Of a stretch of DNA of 64,000 nt, positions 36,601 through 49,099 are shown piece after piece (positions within the stretch are counted from its first letter, which is position 1; each line of letters starts with the position of its first letter). Source of the stretch: Owenia fusiformis (lineage: Eukaryota > Annelida > Polychaeta > Sabellida > Oweniidae); assembly GCA_903813345.2 (NCBI GenBank), contig CAIIXF020000005.1:40709394-40773393 (forward strand), given 5' to 3'. Made by a program: the position numbers and the translations under genes. The notes beneath the pieces are model-generated. The model saw nothing but the letters and a program-made list of their open reading frames with translations, was not told the origin of the DNA and ran no database searches.

Positions 36601-36798
36601 TGGCCTGATATTGTTACAAGTCAAAATCCATTGCAAGCCTTAATTGTACCAACATAGGTACTGGACAATAAAGTATATATTCTTGAAATAACATATCACA
36701 ATGATATACATCCACTTTTTACATGGATATAATACTGATACCTGCCCCACAAGGGTGAAGGGGTTAACACTAAATGTAGAACAACAACCTCAGAACAA
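33665..36798. other. Intergenic with ~171-bp repeat copies
   Basis: A segment starting CTTGTCTACAGGTTTCCAGC occurs at 34690 and again at 34861, 171 bp apart, with a diverged third copy near 35230. Each holds GTTAAGGTGGCCATTTTG-type sequence. A GC-rich patch (GCCGGGCGGGCGGGGCGAGC) marks the head of the first copy. The remainder is AT-rich with no supported gene. Confidence 0.55.
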
Positions 36799-36804
36799 TT
36801 TATT
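36799..36804 (-). terminator. Candidate poly(A) signal of the NSD gene
   Basis: TTTATT on the plus strand is AATAAA on the minus strand, about 610 nt past the NSD stop codon. It is the nearest exact hexamer I found downstream of the stop, so the 3' UTR may run 36790-37410. Confidence 0.35.
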
Positions 36805-37410
36805 ACAACTTTACAAAAATATGAATTAGATTTTTTGTGCATTTTTGACTTGAGTAAGATCTTGAATATTCATTCATTTACAATCATGATTATCTAATAT
36901 AAAATATATATATGATTGAAATCAACAGTAGCAGTTGTTCCCATGCAATCATTCATTTCAATTAAATCACAATTAGTTTGCATTTCAATGGTGTTCATGT
37001 AGAACAACTATGCAAATAATTTTGACACAATCATGAACAGTTCCGATGTCACATGCAACGCTAAGATATACATAACATGCAGTTGCGACATAGTCAATAT
37101 ATACCAGGTGGTTTAGTAGGCGCAACGCCTCGATCTTCCTCAAATCAAAATAGTGTTAATAGATTTGGATGAAAACTGAGACTTTCTCTAATGTTTTCAT
37201 TTGCACTATTTTGAACTTGGTCCATAAAATCCTGTTAAACATGCTGTATACACTCTCACATGCAACAAGAACACAACTACAATGAACACATGAACACTTT
37301 ACATACAATGGAATCCCTGATGATGGTGCTACAAAACCTCCATGGTAGCCTACACAAGAGACAGAAACGCAGAAAAAGCATTACCAACTTGTATAACAAA
37401 CATATTTTCA

Positions 37411-39216
37411 TCAACAATCTATCACCAAGCCAAACTCATCCTCATCTGAGGTTCCCCCATTACATTTAGGTGTTTGGTTTCCATTCACTCTGGTATTTTT
37501 CTCAGATTTAGAATTCATTTTCTTGCTAGGGGGTCCATTTTCCTTCAATTCAGCTGATTTTGGTGTCTTTGTTTTAGAAATTGCTGTCGATTTTTTCGTC
37601 TGTTTTTTCCGATTGTTATTAAGAGCTAAATCACTTTCAACACCTGAATTATTTTGCAACTCTAGAGATTTCAACCCAGAGTCACTTATTTCACTTTTTA
37701 TAGTATTCGAGTCTGTATTAGTGACATCATCAGGACTAGACGAATCATCAGTTTCTAATTCTGATTCTGTTTTATCATTTGATGAAACTTGCGAACTGAC
37801 ATCAGACTCCTGCTTGATGACACTATGTCCTTTTGTCAACATTTCATTGATGATGTCATCATGATCGGAACAATAGAGTTTGTTTTCCGGAAACTGATAT
37901 GTGTTTCCCTCAAGGTGGGACTTGCAGAATGAATTGGGGCACTCAATACAGAGCTTCACAGCCACTTTGCCACATGTATCACAATGATGCCAGGGACAGT
38001 CCCACTTGCCTGAAATATACAATTCATCTTTCAACATGTGATCAACCAACATCAATATTAATGTACCAATTTGACAGATCAGTCAAATTATTTCAAAACT
38101 GAATGGTTTGGAATTCGCTTTTAGTTTTGAATATACTGTACTCCGGGTATTGTTTGCATGCGATTTAATTTCGCTTTGTTCGCGAATGTAATAAATTTGC
38201 GAACATTTATTGTCCTGAAATTTGTCTTTTAAATCCCAGGGATTTGACCCGGGACTTTTGATATGTTTCGTTCGGTGTAAAACGTTGCATCCAGTGTTGT
38301 TGGGCGATAATTAACATAGGGTATTGTTCAATTTTATATCAACAATTGATGTACTTTCTAAGCTCATGCATATGTAAAAAGGCATGTAAGTATATTAATA
38401 TTATCAATATGGAGAATACAGAGCTGGAGGAGAAAAAAATTCAACTTGTGCAATCCGCGAAATGTCATCAACTGAAATCCGTGAAATTAAGTAGCCGCGA
38501 GATTGCAATTTTGAAAATAGGGAAATTTATTAGCGTCAAAATTTACCAGGAGTACAGTAGCTAAATATAAGTTGTGCTGTCAACTTCTGGACAGATTGAC
38601 CATTGTTCTTAAGCCCAAGTGCTACAAAGGATCAAATTGAGTCAATTTCATATCAAAGCTCTAAATCACCAACAATTAACATGCAAAATGTCACCACTGC
38701 CATTTGATACAGATGCCATTATTTGTTACAGATGCCATTTGATACATATGCCATTTGATACAGATGCCATATGATACAGATGCCATTTGTTACAGATGCC
38801 ATTTGATACAGATGCCATTTGTTACAGATGCCATTTGATACAGATGCCATTTGTTACAGATGCCATTTGATACAGATGCCATTTGATACAGATGCCATTT
38901 GTTACAGATGCCATTTGATACAGATGCCATTTGTTACAGATAACCACTTAAGGTGGTCACACAAAAGTGTTCCTAAGATAACTGTGATGTAGAAAGGTTT
39001 TACAGAGAAGGACTCACCATGTGGTTTACTTGGAAGATCTAAACATTTCAGATGGTATGCTTTAGGGCATTTTGTTCTATCACACATTACTAACTCGCCT
39101 CCGTAACCACACCTAAAACATTCATCTTCATGTTCCTTCTTAACAGCTTTAGGTCTCTTTCGTTTACGCTTTTTGTTGGAATCTTTCTTCTGTTCTATGG
39201 CAAGGACAGCAGCAGA
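37411..39216 (-). CDS. NSD: NSD exons 17-18: C-terminal PHD/C5HCH and tail
   Basis: Exon 39216-39018 has a basic stretch ([13 protein letters not shown]) then [20 protein letters not shown]. Exon 38009-37411 completes the PHD-C5HCH ([25 protein letters not shown]) and ends in a Ser/Asp/Lys-rich tail (...[12 protein letters not shown], stop 37411-37413). This module in NSD proteins mediates partner and histone-tail binding. Confidence 0.94.
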
Positions 39217-42200
39217 CTGGAAGAGATTGACAAAAAAACTTTAAAGCACTTTAAACATTCCCCGTGCTTTCCTTAATTTACCAATCTGTCAAAGGCACAA
39301 ACATGTTACAAAATGTCAAAACTCAATCTGGAAAATATGCAAATGATTATAAAAGTGTAACAATTTGTTACAAACACTGACAACTAGGGGTGAGACGACA
39401 ACCCGATGAGTCGAGGACTCGCGGGTTTGGGGCTTCGAGTTGAGTCGAATCGAGTCGAAGTTGATGAATCGAATCATTTTCGAGTTGAGAAAAAAATTCG
39501 AAAAAATAAAAAATTCAGAAAAATACTGTCAATATGCATGTTTTTACTCGATATTGCGTTGAATATATAAGTTTCAATGACTTGGATATGCTTGTATTAA
39601 ATTATTATATTGTATGTACACATAAATGAAAGAATATATGTAATAAAATCAGAATAAACTTACGACGAATTGTGTTTGTTTATATTTCCGGCTTTCCACC
39701 ATTGACGCATTAAAAATACGAACGGTCAAAAGCGATGTTGTTCGCACTTCGCGCGACTTGAAACGGATTCGAAACTCGAATCGTCATTTTCTGACTCGAA
39801 TCGGATTCGACTCGAATCGGATTTTTTCGACTCGTCTCACCCCTACTGACAACCAACTCCCAATGAAAATGATGGCTGTAGAAACAAATTATTTCTTCTA
39901 ACATCAATTGACAAGAAACTGAAATTGTACAATTATGTTTATGTTCACTTTTATCTAAATTGTCATTGTAGCACATAATGGTGTAAAGCATTGTGTAAAT
40001 GAATATAAACAAGATTCTATGATCTACAAACCTTTGGCCTAAGTCCAATATATCCACTGCAATTCTTAGTTTCACACATACACTTAGTCTTCTCATCTCC
40101 CCGACTCTCCAGCTCATAATTAAATGTCAACTCTGTGCCAGCGGGGATATCAACCTTGGCAAAGAGTCCAACTCTGATGTCACCAAGTACTGTCCACTTC
40201 TGAGTGACACAATTTGGATCACAGCTATGATTCATGAAGCGAGACATGTTACCCTTTGGTCCAGCATCTATTACCCTGAAATAAAGAAAAACTCTCCTTT
40301 TACAATTTTGTGTTGCCAAATTGCTTGAATATTTTAAATATTGGAATTTCCTAATTCTACTACATGAATTGTTAAAGGTAAAATTCTGAGAAATGTACAC
40401 CCAAACCGAACCCAGGGAAAATCCATCAACTTTCTACCTATGATTCAACGATATGAGGAAATTAAAAAATAGAGATAATTTCAATTATTGCGTAGACATG
40501 TGTTTTTGTGTTATCAATGTTCCCCTTTGTTCCTTTTGAAAATATTCAATAATTTTCACCCTAAGAAGCTTATTTACCTCCTGGAATCTAAGGTCATCAT
40601 GTAGAAGTTGCAGATATTGTCATCGTGAGCTTGTTTGATTCTTCTCTGACATTCTTCTTCACTTATTAACTCTCCCACATATTCATTCACAAATTCACCC
40701 TAGAAACACAAATATTCCATATTACATATTTGATGCATTTGAAATTTTGGAGACAGAAATAACTGGCTTATAAAATATACAACACAGCAAGGACATTGAT
40801 AACATCTGTAATAGACAACAGAGTAAACATTCGTATGGTATCACTTTGAATTATTTTTCAGATCTTAATTACAACATGCAGTGAGGACGCACCTTTTTAA
40901 TATCTACATTAGTTTTAAGGCCCCATCCTCTCCCAGGACATCTGAAGGGAGTAGAGTCTGGATATTGCCTCTTCTGGAACCTCTGATTCTGGCATGCCTC
41001 TTTGGCAGGACAAGTAGAAGGATGGCACTCATACATAACCTAAATATGCAATGAAAGCAAAGATTTAACAATGGGACTGCAAATGAGCAAAACAAAATGC
41101 AGCTCAAATAAATCATTTCAACAATATTTTCTTCACACTTTATTTACACATATACGATTAAAGTAATAACCATTTCACCAAATATTGAAGTACAAACTTA
41201 GGACCGGTTGGACAAAAAATTAAACTGACATAAATGATAGAATCCTCATACATTACTATTTGAATTATAATTTTTTTTGATAGGAATATCATACAGATTA
41301 ACCATAACAGAATTATATGGCTTTCCTCACCATGCGATTGTGGCATTTTTCATCAGAGCCGCATGGGTTCTCATCATTGGGCAAACATTCACAGGTAGAT
41401 AGGAGTTGTGGATTGGGACGGTAGATCTGTACATTTCCTAGGGGTAAGTTGGTCTGCAAAAGAGATTGCAATTTTTCAAACAAAGTCCTTTTTTCAGAGT
41501 CAGTCATATGGCTGTAATCGTAAAGATATGTTATAATGCCTTTCCATATTCCCAATCTCATCTTTAAAATTATGATAATCAATTTCCAGTTTCATCTTAC
41601 CACATGTCGACACTGCTCCAATAATGTACAGTCAAACATTCTAGATTTGCATGAAGTCCAAATACCTTGATATATTTAAATGGAGCTGGTTTCTTATCAT
41701 TGGCTTCTATTTCTTTTTGTTCCTTGTGGTCTTTAGCAACCTTCCAGATCTTGTATGCAGCAGAGGCCTCATTCACAGCTATATGAAAATATTATGAAAT
41801 CATCATTGAAATTGTTTTGTATTGTCTTTTGTTAACCACCAATGAATTCAGGAGCAGACTTCCAAGGCACAAACAGAGAATCAAAGACTCAATCTAATTG
41901 GATTCTATTGAACCCACGTTTTCTCTGATATTTTGCTTATTAGAATATGTTATACCCTTTCCTATTACAGATTTATCTACGATAGCCACAAAACAATTTA
42001 TGCACACCTAATACGGGCTACAAGTTTGAAATCCTAGATAACTAATTCTACTTTGATCTTAAATGACAAGTGGTAAAACAGTGTGGTTGACACAGATATG
42101 AGCACATGTGTATCACAAGGATAGCCTACCTTTTTGGAAAACCTTTGCCAGACGTTTGCCATTAGCAGTGTCGCTGCTTCCCTTGTCACCCTCTTGATAA

Positions 42201-45200
42201 AGAAACACTCTGAAAATCAGACATTAAAACGAGAGATGTACATTTAAAAGTACCATTTTACATTTAAGGAATAAAGACTGAGATACTATGACTTATGGCG
42301 CAATATATGACTGAATTTTTTTTTCGTTTTAATGATAAAATTACCAATATTACTAGAGATTTAGGTATTATAAATATCCTTGCACTTTAGACTTAACTGA
42401 AGTCCATATATTTAAATGCACCATTTATGAGCATTTGATGACTCACCTAGCCTGATGAGTCCAGAAGTAATCATGTGATCCAAAGAACTTGATTGGAAAC
42501 TCCCCAACCTGGTGGGGTTTCTCCTGAATATTGTTGGGGACATTCTTGGGATGACAAATCTGACCTGGCCACCACCTGAAATAATTGACATTTACATAAA
42601 TTAATTAGGAATGGTGCAAAAATATAAAAAATCAACGAACACCACCCAGAAAATAGTTGGACACCATCAGTCATCACTTGTGTACAAAGTACATGTATAC
42701 ATTAATATTCTGTCTCTGTTTCTATTCAAATGAATTGCTGCTTTCAATATGAAATTCCATCATTATGTTGGTCTTGTATCGGCAAAGTTTAACCCCCAAC
42801 CTACCTGTAACTGCCAAGTTTCACCCAGACAATGTCTCCATATAGAGGGCGCTGGCCTGCTGCACAACTACTGCAGAACCAGCTCTCCTCAGGGAATGGG
42901 ATCTCTAAGCATTCTGCATGGAATGATGCTGGGCAGCTTTCACAACATAATAATGTTCCACCTGAAACGATTTTATAGTCTTATAGAACTGATATAATAT
43001 TCTTTGTTAAGGTTGAAAATGTACATGAAAAACTGATTGTAGGATTGATGGGAAATAAGAAGTTATTCAAAGGCTCTATATTGGAAGCAGATAGATTAAA
43101 TTAATATGAACAATAACAAAAAATTATTTCTCTAAGCTCTTGTTAACTTTTTTCATGAAAATTCTCAAATTCACATATATTTGAACAATAAAATTCTAAA
43201 ATAGAGAATGTAATGTACACTAAAACAAGTGAAGTAGCTACCTTCAGAGCAAAGAAAGCACCAGGCAACATTGATGTGTGAATGATGAGACAGGGATTTG
43301 ACAGGCTTAAAGTGCCGACTGCACACCATATTGTAGCCCCCAAGTGACACACAGCCTGCAGCCATGCAATAGTCCCCTACATGGTATGCTACTGGACACC
43401 TTACACAGCGCATAAACCGACCTACAATACAATGTTTAATATAAGAAATCAGGGATTTTATAAACACATAAAACAGTTATTTCCACGATTAGAGCAATTT
43501 GAGAATTACACATCTCCATGTTGTAAATTTACACCCTATCAAAAACTGATGAAATACTTGAGCATCTTGACCAAAGTTGGTAAAATGAGAATTTGAACGT
43601 ATACTAAAAAAGGTTTGGGAAGTAACTGTAAATTGCAACTGGTAGTGCCCTTGAAATCGCATTACAATAACACTGACATCCTCCTTAGGGGAGGCATCAA
43701 AAGTTCGATGTCGGATCAGAAACTAAATAAATCTAGTTTTGATTCTGACATCGACATCTATCCGACATCGAACTTTTGATGCGTCCCCTTTGTGTACTTT
43801 ATCTGATTAAAGTACACTATAACTACTATTCTTGAACACATTATTTACCTTTGGTTGCCTTTGCTTTAGAATGGCTGTCATTGGCACATGTGAGACAGGT
43901 ATGTAGTGGACAATGGAGCACCTTGCCTTCTTGGCGGGTCAATGGGAATTTAGCTAGACACGCATCATGGTAGAACTTGCCACAGTTAGCTGTTGTACAT
44001 CTCCTGGTAGATCCAGTGCGCTCTTTGCATACAAAACATTTGTGGGTACCTACAAATTCAACATGATTCGTTTTTCAAGGTATTTTGTTGGACGGGGAAC
44101 TCATATAACAAGTCAAATTTTTGTCATCAAAATTTCTCTCACTCACAAAACTTGTAAAAAGTCTGGAGATTGATATATGGGATATCTAGAACCTAGATAA
44201 ATGTACAAAACTGGCTCAGAATATTTTCAATATGTATTTTCTTGTAGTAACAACAGAAAATGTCACTTTCTCTGCTTGTCTTACCTGAGATACACTCATC
44301 ACATTTGAAGTCTGTGGATTGCACTGCTTTTAAGCCCAAACAGTCGGAATGGTAAGTACCATTACATGGCCCTGTACACTGAACCACTTCTCCAGGTTCT
44401 TCACATATCAGACAAACATTTTCTTTCTTGGTTGGCCCAGCTGCAGAAAGGCTAAAGATTTCTAACTCCATGTTGCATGCTTCAGGTCTCACCAGCTTTG
44501 GAGCCCCCTATAAAACACATAGTTATTAATGAATGTAGGGGAACTTGATAGATTTCTAATAATATACTTAGAGCTGCAGTATTTTAAGTCATTAAAAGGG
44601 ACTTTCAAAAGTTGCCTCAGACTTTAATGAACACATGCAGTTGCTGTAGCCAGAGAGATAAGTTTGGTGTTCATCTTGAAATGTGACCAAGTATTAAAAT
44701 ATCTACATGTAGTTTTTAAAGACCTGGCTATTACCATCACACCATATGACTTAGTACTTACCCCAGCCTCTGAGCCTGTTTCAGATGCAGTATCATCCAC
44801 TATAGATTTCTTTCTTCTGGGTGCCTTCTTGATGTTGGGAGCAGCATCCTCCTCTGACGTGCCTTCTGACTGCTTCATCTAATACAAGAGGAACACTATT
44901 AACCATATGACCAGAAATTAGGGCTGCCATCATTAGTCGGAACGTCGACTTGTCAGTCAAAATGCAAGTTCGACAACGAAGTCGACAAAAATTCCCGTCA
45001 TGTCGACAGCAAACGATATCAATACTTACTTGAAAATATCCAAATGGCCCCAATACATTTCAATACACATTTCAACGTGTTATGTGCGCGTATTCTGCGG
45101 AAATATTGTTCACATTCATTTCATTTTCAAAAAATAAATTCACCCGGAAGTTCCCTTCATGACTTCTCTTCTCTCTTGCGAGACGTTGTACGAGATTTCG

Positions 45201-48200
45201 CCCGAGCAGTCGAAATAAATCCCGGTCGAAACATTGCAGGTATTTGTCCCATTTTCGTCTATAATATTCTATTAACTTGGCATTTAGTAACAATATTAGG
45301 CAATTACATACCAATATGAATATAAGTTATATGAAGCTTTTCCCCGATAGATTTGGAAAAAACGAACCAACAACACAGAAATAATTTTTCTTTTTTTCCC
45401 GATGATTTTTTCTCCCTGGAAAGTTCGATTGTCGACAATATTTTCGACAGCAGAGTTCGACTGTCGACACTGACATTTGAGTTCGATGGCAGCCCTACCA
45501 GAAATACATGTATGTAAAATTATGGCATTGTGGTCCTATTAGTTATGACAGTCAGTGTCTTTTTGAAAGTATGAGTAAACAGTAGCAATTTCACATTGAA
45601 CCAAATTACAGCAAAAACCTTGACAGAGATTGAGTTAGGAGAGCTACTGAAGACTAGCTTTATCTTGAAGCAGAATGAGACTTGACAAAGGGCTCTATCA
45701 ATCACTTGACTGTAATAAATCCTCAAACTTACTGTTATTTTACCAGCACCACTAGCTACACTGCTTATTATATCAGCCAGATCATCAGCACTAGTTTGAT
45801 GAGTAATAGGTTCTTTACAGTCAACCTCTTCTTTTTTAATACTTTGTTCTTTCTTAACAGGTTTCCTCTTCTTAGGTTTAAAAACTACCTCCTCATCTTC
45901 GGATGACTCATCTGTATCAAAATCTCCACCATCTAACAGTTTGGGATTTGGTTTGCGGTTTCTTTTCCCTGGTAAAATCATTCACAACTAATAATTTAAA
46001 ATGACGTGATTTGTTTTTCACACACTGATATAAAAAAATTAACAAAACTGTTTTCAGGTCTCATTTGAGAAGCAAGTTTTAACTCACAAAAATCTTACAC
46101 CAGTGACAAACGTCCCCTGGTGGAATTTTTCGGTATTAGCATGGCAAGTCATCATCAAACAGCATTTTTATATTGTTCTATCAATAGCAAGTTTATTATA
46201 AATTTGGAAGTAGATGTGTTTAACTCAAAAAGACCTTAGTTAAGCTCTAATGTCATGTTTAAGAACCCCTAATTTTACCACTCAAAAGGATTCTAACATA
46301 CCACCCCACATGAATCTACTTGTTGAGACTCAATCAACTAGAGTTCTTTTGAGATAATGAGGATTTCAGTGAGGGTGTATTGACTTTACAGGGGGATATA
46401 CACCAGTGAACCCTTAGCATAGGGATTTCATCATATTACCATTTGGATAGATACAAAATCCTTATCTCAGAAACCTCAAATTGATTGAGTCTCAGCAAGT
46501 AAAATATTGATAGGGAATAGATTCCAAGTAACATGTTACCTCACCTGGACTGGACGTTTCAGCATCACTTGAATGCAACTTTGACTTGTACCTCGCCCTT
46601 TGTTTCCCAGTCATGCTATTCCACTGTAGGGTTAAACAACCTTCAATCATTTCTTCATCATATTCAGGGTGCTCCTTCCTAACATCATCCCTATGTTTGT
46701 TACAATACACACTGAACTGTCCCTGGTTTTTCTGCGGGCGAGATTTTGATTTTGGAGTAGTACTTGGCGTTTTCGTTGTTTTTTGACGTTTACTCACTGG
46801 TTCTGATAATGATTCATTTTCAGAGTCAATGTCATCGGCTTTTCTCTTTTTGGAAGATTTGGTGCTATCAGCTTTAGAACTATCAGTTTTTGAGCTGGTT
46901 GGTTTAGGTTGAGGTATCTGGTACACAAATGTTAATTTTTGCTTCCGTTCATCTATGCTTAATTTCAAGGCATCGTTTGCTTCTTTAATGGCTAAATCCA
47001 AAGCTAATTGTCTCTGACCAGAACATTTGGTTTTGAATCTCTCAATAGCACTGGCCTTCTGCTTCTTTGATTTTGCCTCGCTAATTTGTTGAGCTACGTC
47101 TTTATCAAAAGCTTCCTTCCCCTTGAATTCTAAAGTTGCAGCCTCACTGACCCAACCTCTCTCAGCTGCACTGCCAAAGAACTGGGTATGATACATCCGT
47201 TTCTTTAGTGCTCCACCTACAAGTTAAATGTAACATGTATACAAAATAAACCAAATGTTGATCAACTGAGAAAGTATGCAGTTTGCAAAGACCAGTATCC
47301 TATATAAAATCTACATGAGAAAGTTGAATAGTTTCAGAACCCCAAAACTTTACATAAACATGCAAAATATGAAGAATCTGAGAAATTGATTTTATTTTGC
47401 TCATAATGACTGTTCTCAGCTCTCATTTGAGAAGCAAGTTTTAACTCACAAAAATCTACCACCAGTGACAAAGGTCCCCTGGTGGAATTTTTCGGTATTA
47501 GCATGGCAAGTCATCATTGAACAGTCGAAATTCACACAAAAAATGGTTTCCCTGTAATGAACAGTTTGGACAGGCTCAAAACTGTTAATAATCTTTTGAA
47601 AATAGTGTTATGTTTATCATGAAGTGACAAACCTGCCATTTTGGTCGAGATGCCATCTATTGGGTCAAAAGATATCATGCATGGCCACCAGGGGTGTCCT
47701 GATACTTTAGACCACACCAGATCCCCAACCAACCATTTGATTGGTTTGTCATTTGCACCAACTTCAGGCTGTTTCCCAGATACAATCTGTGTCATCACTA
47801 CTGGTTCCTTTTCCTAATAAAAATAAATCCACAAATAGAAATTCATAATTCACAAAAGCACTTGCTGCCTTAATAGATTATTCATAAATTATAGATATCA
47901 TAAAAATCGGAGCCTTCAAGGGGTACTATTGCGCATCTGAGGTCAAAACTGGCTTGAAAAAAGTCACAGTTGAATTGATACCATATTTTTAAAATTGTTA
48001 ATTTAATCAGACTTTAAATGCTGAAATGTGCTGATATGATATAAGACCCACTGATGTGGCATAATACATATAAACAGCATGTAGTGACTTGAGACACAAC
48101 TTAATTTGCTCATCCAGTATTCTCTGCAGAATATACATTATCTATAATTACCTTGGAATGTGATTTCTTTTGCTTCTTATGCTTTTTCTTAGATTTATGA

Positions 48201-48619
48201 TGAACCTCTCCATCAGAAACAGAAACTGAGGACGTCAACTGTTCCTGTCCTTCCTTCACTGAACGTTTAATCTTGATTTTAATTGATGTTGGCGAGGATT
48301 TTTTCTCAGCCAGTTTTTCACTCAGATCTCCAGTAACCAGGTTAGGCAACTCGGATGCTTTAGGGGTGGTAGGTACTGGTATAGAAACAGGAGCACAAGG
48401 TGCAATGGATGACCCATCTGTTTTGTTTTGAGAATCTTGTTGCTTAGCAATGAGATCTAGATGAGGAGGATATTGCTTGACACTGGCTTTACTTTGGGCA
48501 ATCTTGGGATTTTGGGACATCGAAGGCATAACTGGTAGGTTATGGCGAACAGACTTGTGAGGCTGACATCTACCCTGATTCCCGCCAACTCCTGGAGGCG
48601 GTCTTCCTCCTTCAGCCAT
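37411..48619 (-). CDS. NSD: NSD-family histone H3K36 methyltransferase (18 coding exons)
   Basis: Exons, 5' to 3' on the minus strand: 48619-48152, 47813-47633, 47216-46545, 45968-45733, 44878-44762, 44507-44285, 44049-43849, 43421-43242, 42961-42805, 42575-42447, 42209-42130, 41778-41666, 41453-41331, 41039-40893, 40699-40578, 40275-40032, 39216-39018, 38009-37411. All phases agree, giving about 1,396 aa (human NSD2 is 1,365). Domain order is PWWP, HMG box, PHD cluster, PWWP, AWS, SET, post-SET, PHD/C5HCH. The enzyme works in the nucleus, methylating H3K36. The HMG box is the arrangement known from NSD2, so this is probably the single invertebrate NSD gene. No coding damage is seen. Confidence 0.95.
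38698..38941. repeat. 16-bp tandem repeat in an NSD intron
   Basis: GCCATTTGATACAGAT and GCCATTTGTTACAGAT units alternate about 15 times, making a partial 32-bp higher-order unit. The array lies in the last intron, about 75 bp downstream (in gene sense) of the donor of exon 39216-39018. Confidence 0.93.
39385..39845. mobile_element. 461-bp hAT-type non-autonomous element
   Basis: Inverted ends TAGGGGTGAGACGA...TCGTCTCACCCCTA are flanked by a perfect 8-bp duplication CTGACAAC (39377-39384, 39846-39853). An 8-bp duplication and TAGGGGTG ends are typical of hAT. The interior is rich in GAGTCGA/TCGAATC near-palindromes and has no transposase. It sits in the intron after the NSD SET domain. Confidence 0.92.
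40032..41453 (-). CDS. NSD: NSD exons 13-16: AWS, SET and post-SET (catalytic core)
   Basis: AWS cysteines are in exons 41453-41331 ([20 protein letters not shown]) and 41039-40893 ([19 protein letters not shown]). SET motifs follow: [35 protein letters not shown], and [11 protein letters not shown], the family's S-adenosylmethionine-binding NHSCDPN. ELTFNYE gives the usual active-site Tyr. Post-SET is [14 protein letters not shown]. Key residues are intact, so the enzyme should be active. The donor at 40032 is the weaker GTTTGT. Confidence 0.96.
41666..42575 (-). CDS. NSD: NSD exons 10-12: second PWWP domain and helical linker
   Basis: Exon 42575-42447 contains [13 protein letters not shown] and [18 protein letters not shown], completing PWWP2. 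Exon 42209-42130 ([20 protein letters not shown]) and exon 41778-41666 ([16 protein letters not shown]) lead into the AWS domain. All junction phases agree. Confidence 0.92.
42805..44507 (-). CDS. NSD: NSD exons 6-9: PHD finger cluster and start of PWWP2
   Basis: Exon 44507-44285 carries [14 protein letters not shown]...HSDCLGL...CDEC (PHD1). Exon 44049-43849 carries [20 protein letters not shown] and further Cys/His pairs. Exon 43421-43242 carries [15 protein letters not shown] and WCFLCSEG. Exon 42961-42805 carries [15 protein letters not shown]...WFCSSC and begins PWWP2 ([13 protein letters not shown]). These zinc-binding readers recruit the enzyme to chromatin. Confidence 0.93.
43687..43789. 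mobile_element. ~103-bp hairpin MITE
   Basis: AGGGGAGGCATCAAAAGTTC with GATGTCGGAT on the left mirrors ATCCGACATC with GAACTTTTGATGCGTCCCCT on the right around a short AT-rich loop. The whole unit could fold into one long stem. No target duplication was resolved. It lies in the intron between NSD exons 7 and 8. Confidence 0.75.
44762..45968 (-). CDS. NSD: NSD exons 4-5: charged linker
   Basis: Exon 45968-45733 (acidic [13 protein letters not shown] next to basic [11 protein letters not shown]) and exon 44878-44762 ([24 protein letters not shown]). Both end in phase 0. The sequence is low-complexity and disordered, as expected between the HMG box and the PHD cluster. A hAT-type element occupies the intron between them. 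Confidence 0.82.
44919..45497. mobile_element. 579-bp hAT-type non-autonomous element
   Basis: Inverted ends TAGGGCTGCCATC...GATGGCAGCCCTA are flanked by a perfect 8-bp duplication CCAGAAAT (44911-44918, 45498-45505). The interior has GTCGACA-rich subterminal repeats near both ends and no transposase. It lies in the intron between NSD exons 4 and 5. Confidence 0.93.
46053..46162. repeat. Dispersed ~110-bp repeat, copy A
   Basis: Shares long near-identical phrases with 47411-47522: CTCATTTGAGAAGCAAGTTT, CCCCTGGTGGAATTTTTCGG and TATTAGCATGGCAAGTCATC. Same orientation as the other copy; between them lies NSD exon 3. Confidence 0.85.
46545..47813 (-). CDS. NSD: NSD exons 2-3: first PWWP domain and HMG box
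   Basis: Exon 47813-47633 holds [20 protein letters not shown], the core of a PWWP reader for methylated H3K36 and DNA (about residue 185 on). Exon 47216-46545 completes it ([14 protein letters not shown]), then has a long charged linker. The HMG box lies near residues 380-435 ([20 protein letters not shown] and [16 protein letters not shown]). Two ~110-bp copies of an unrelated repeat flank exon 3 in the adjoining introns. Confidence 0.93.
47411..47522. repeat. Dispersed ~110-bp repeat, copy B
   Basis: Direct-orientation partner of 46053-46162, in the intron between the two PWWP1-encoding exons. Only a few substitutions separate the copies, so insertion or duplication is recent relative to the surrounding intron. 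Confidence 0.85.
48152..48619 (-). CDS. NSD: NSD exon 1: initiator and disordered N-terminus
   Basis: Starts [16 protein letters not shown] at 48619. It is Pro/Ser/Lys-rich and ends in a basic cluster ([15 protein letters not shown]) likely to act in nuclear import or nucleosome contact. The donor is AAG|GTAATT. No longer upstream in-frame start is evident. Confidence 0.85.
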
Positions 48620-48639
48620 CTCTTACTCTTAATCACTTA

Positions 48640-49095
48640 TTACCAAACCAAAACTAAAAAATAGACAATGCAATTGAATTGTGGCAACAGTGGTATCAGA
48701 CATATTTTCAGCAATCATTTACAATGTCTGCTCTGACATCATGAATAATGACTAAACAGTATAGGCACTTCTATGAAAGCACTTCTAGGAATGAACCAAA
48801 CTGAAAAGTAAAAAGAATGATAAGCAAAAATTTTCTAAAATTATCATTTTAAATTTTCTAAAACAGTCTAGACAAATTTTGACATTTGTCCGTTGTCCGT
48901 TGCTTATTTCACACATTGATGTTAATTCTGAAAAATAACATGCCGGACAGACCTCAACTTACAAGAGGGCACAGAACACTAAATAATCTGAAATATACAA
49001 ATGTCAGGCGTATGCAGTATGAATATGTTTTTCCATATATTATTGCACAATAACCTTATTTTTTAAGTTCAACTGGTTGCCTTGAAGCAGTTTAA
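48640..49095. other. NSD 5' flank
   Basis: AT-rich, non-coding by inspection. No clear acceptor with a polypyrimidine tract was found just upstream of the NSD start codon, so exon 1 may begin nearby or be extended by untranslated sequence. Confidence 0.35.
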
Positions 49096-49099
49096 CAGA

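Noticed and set aside
37523-37864. 113-codon plus-strand frame
   Set aside because: It is antisense to the last NSD exon, which has clear PHD and tail coding sequence on the minus strand.
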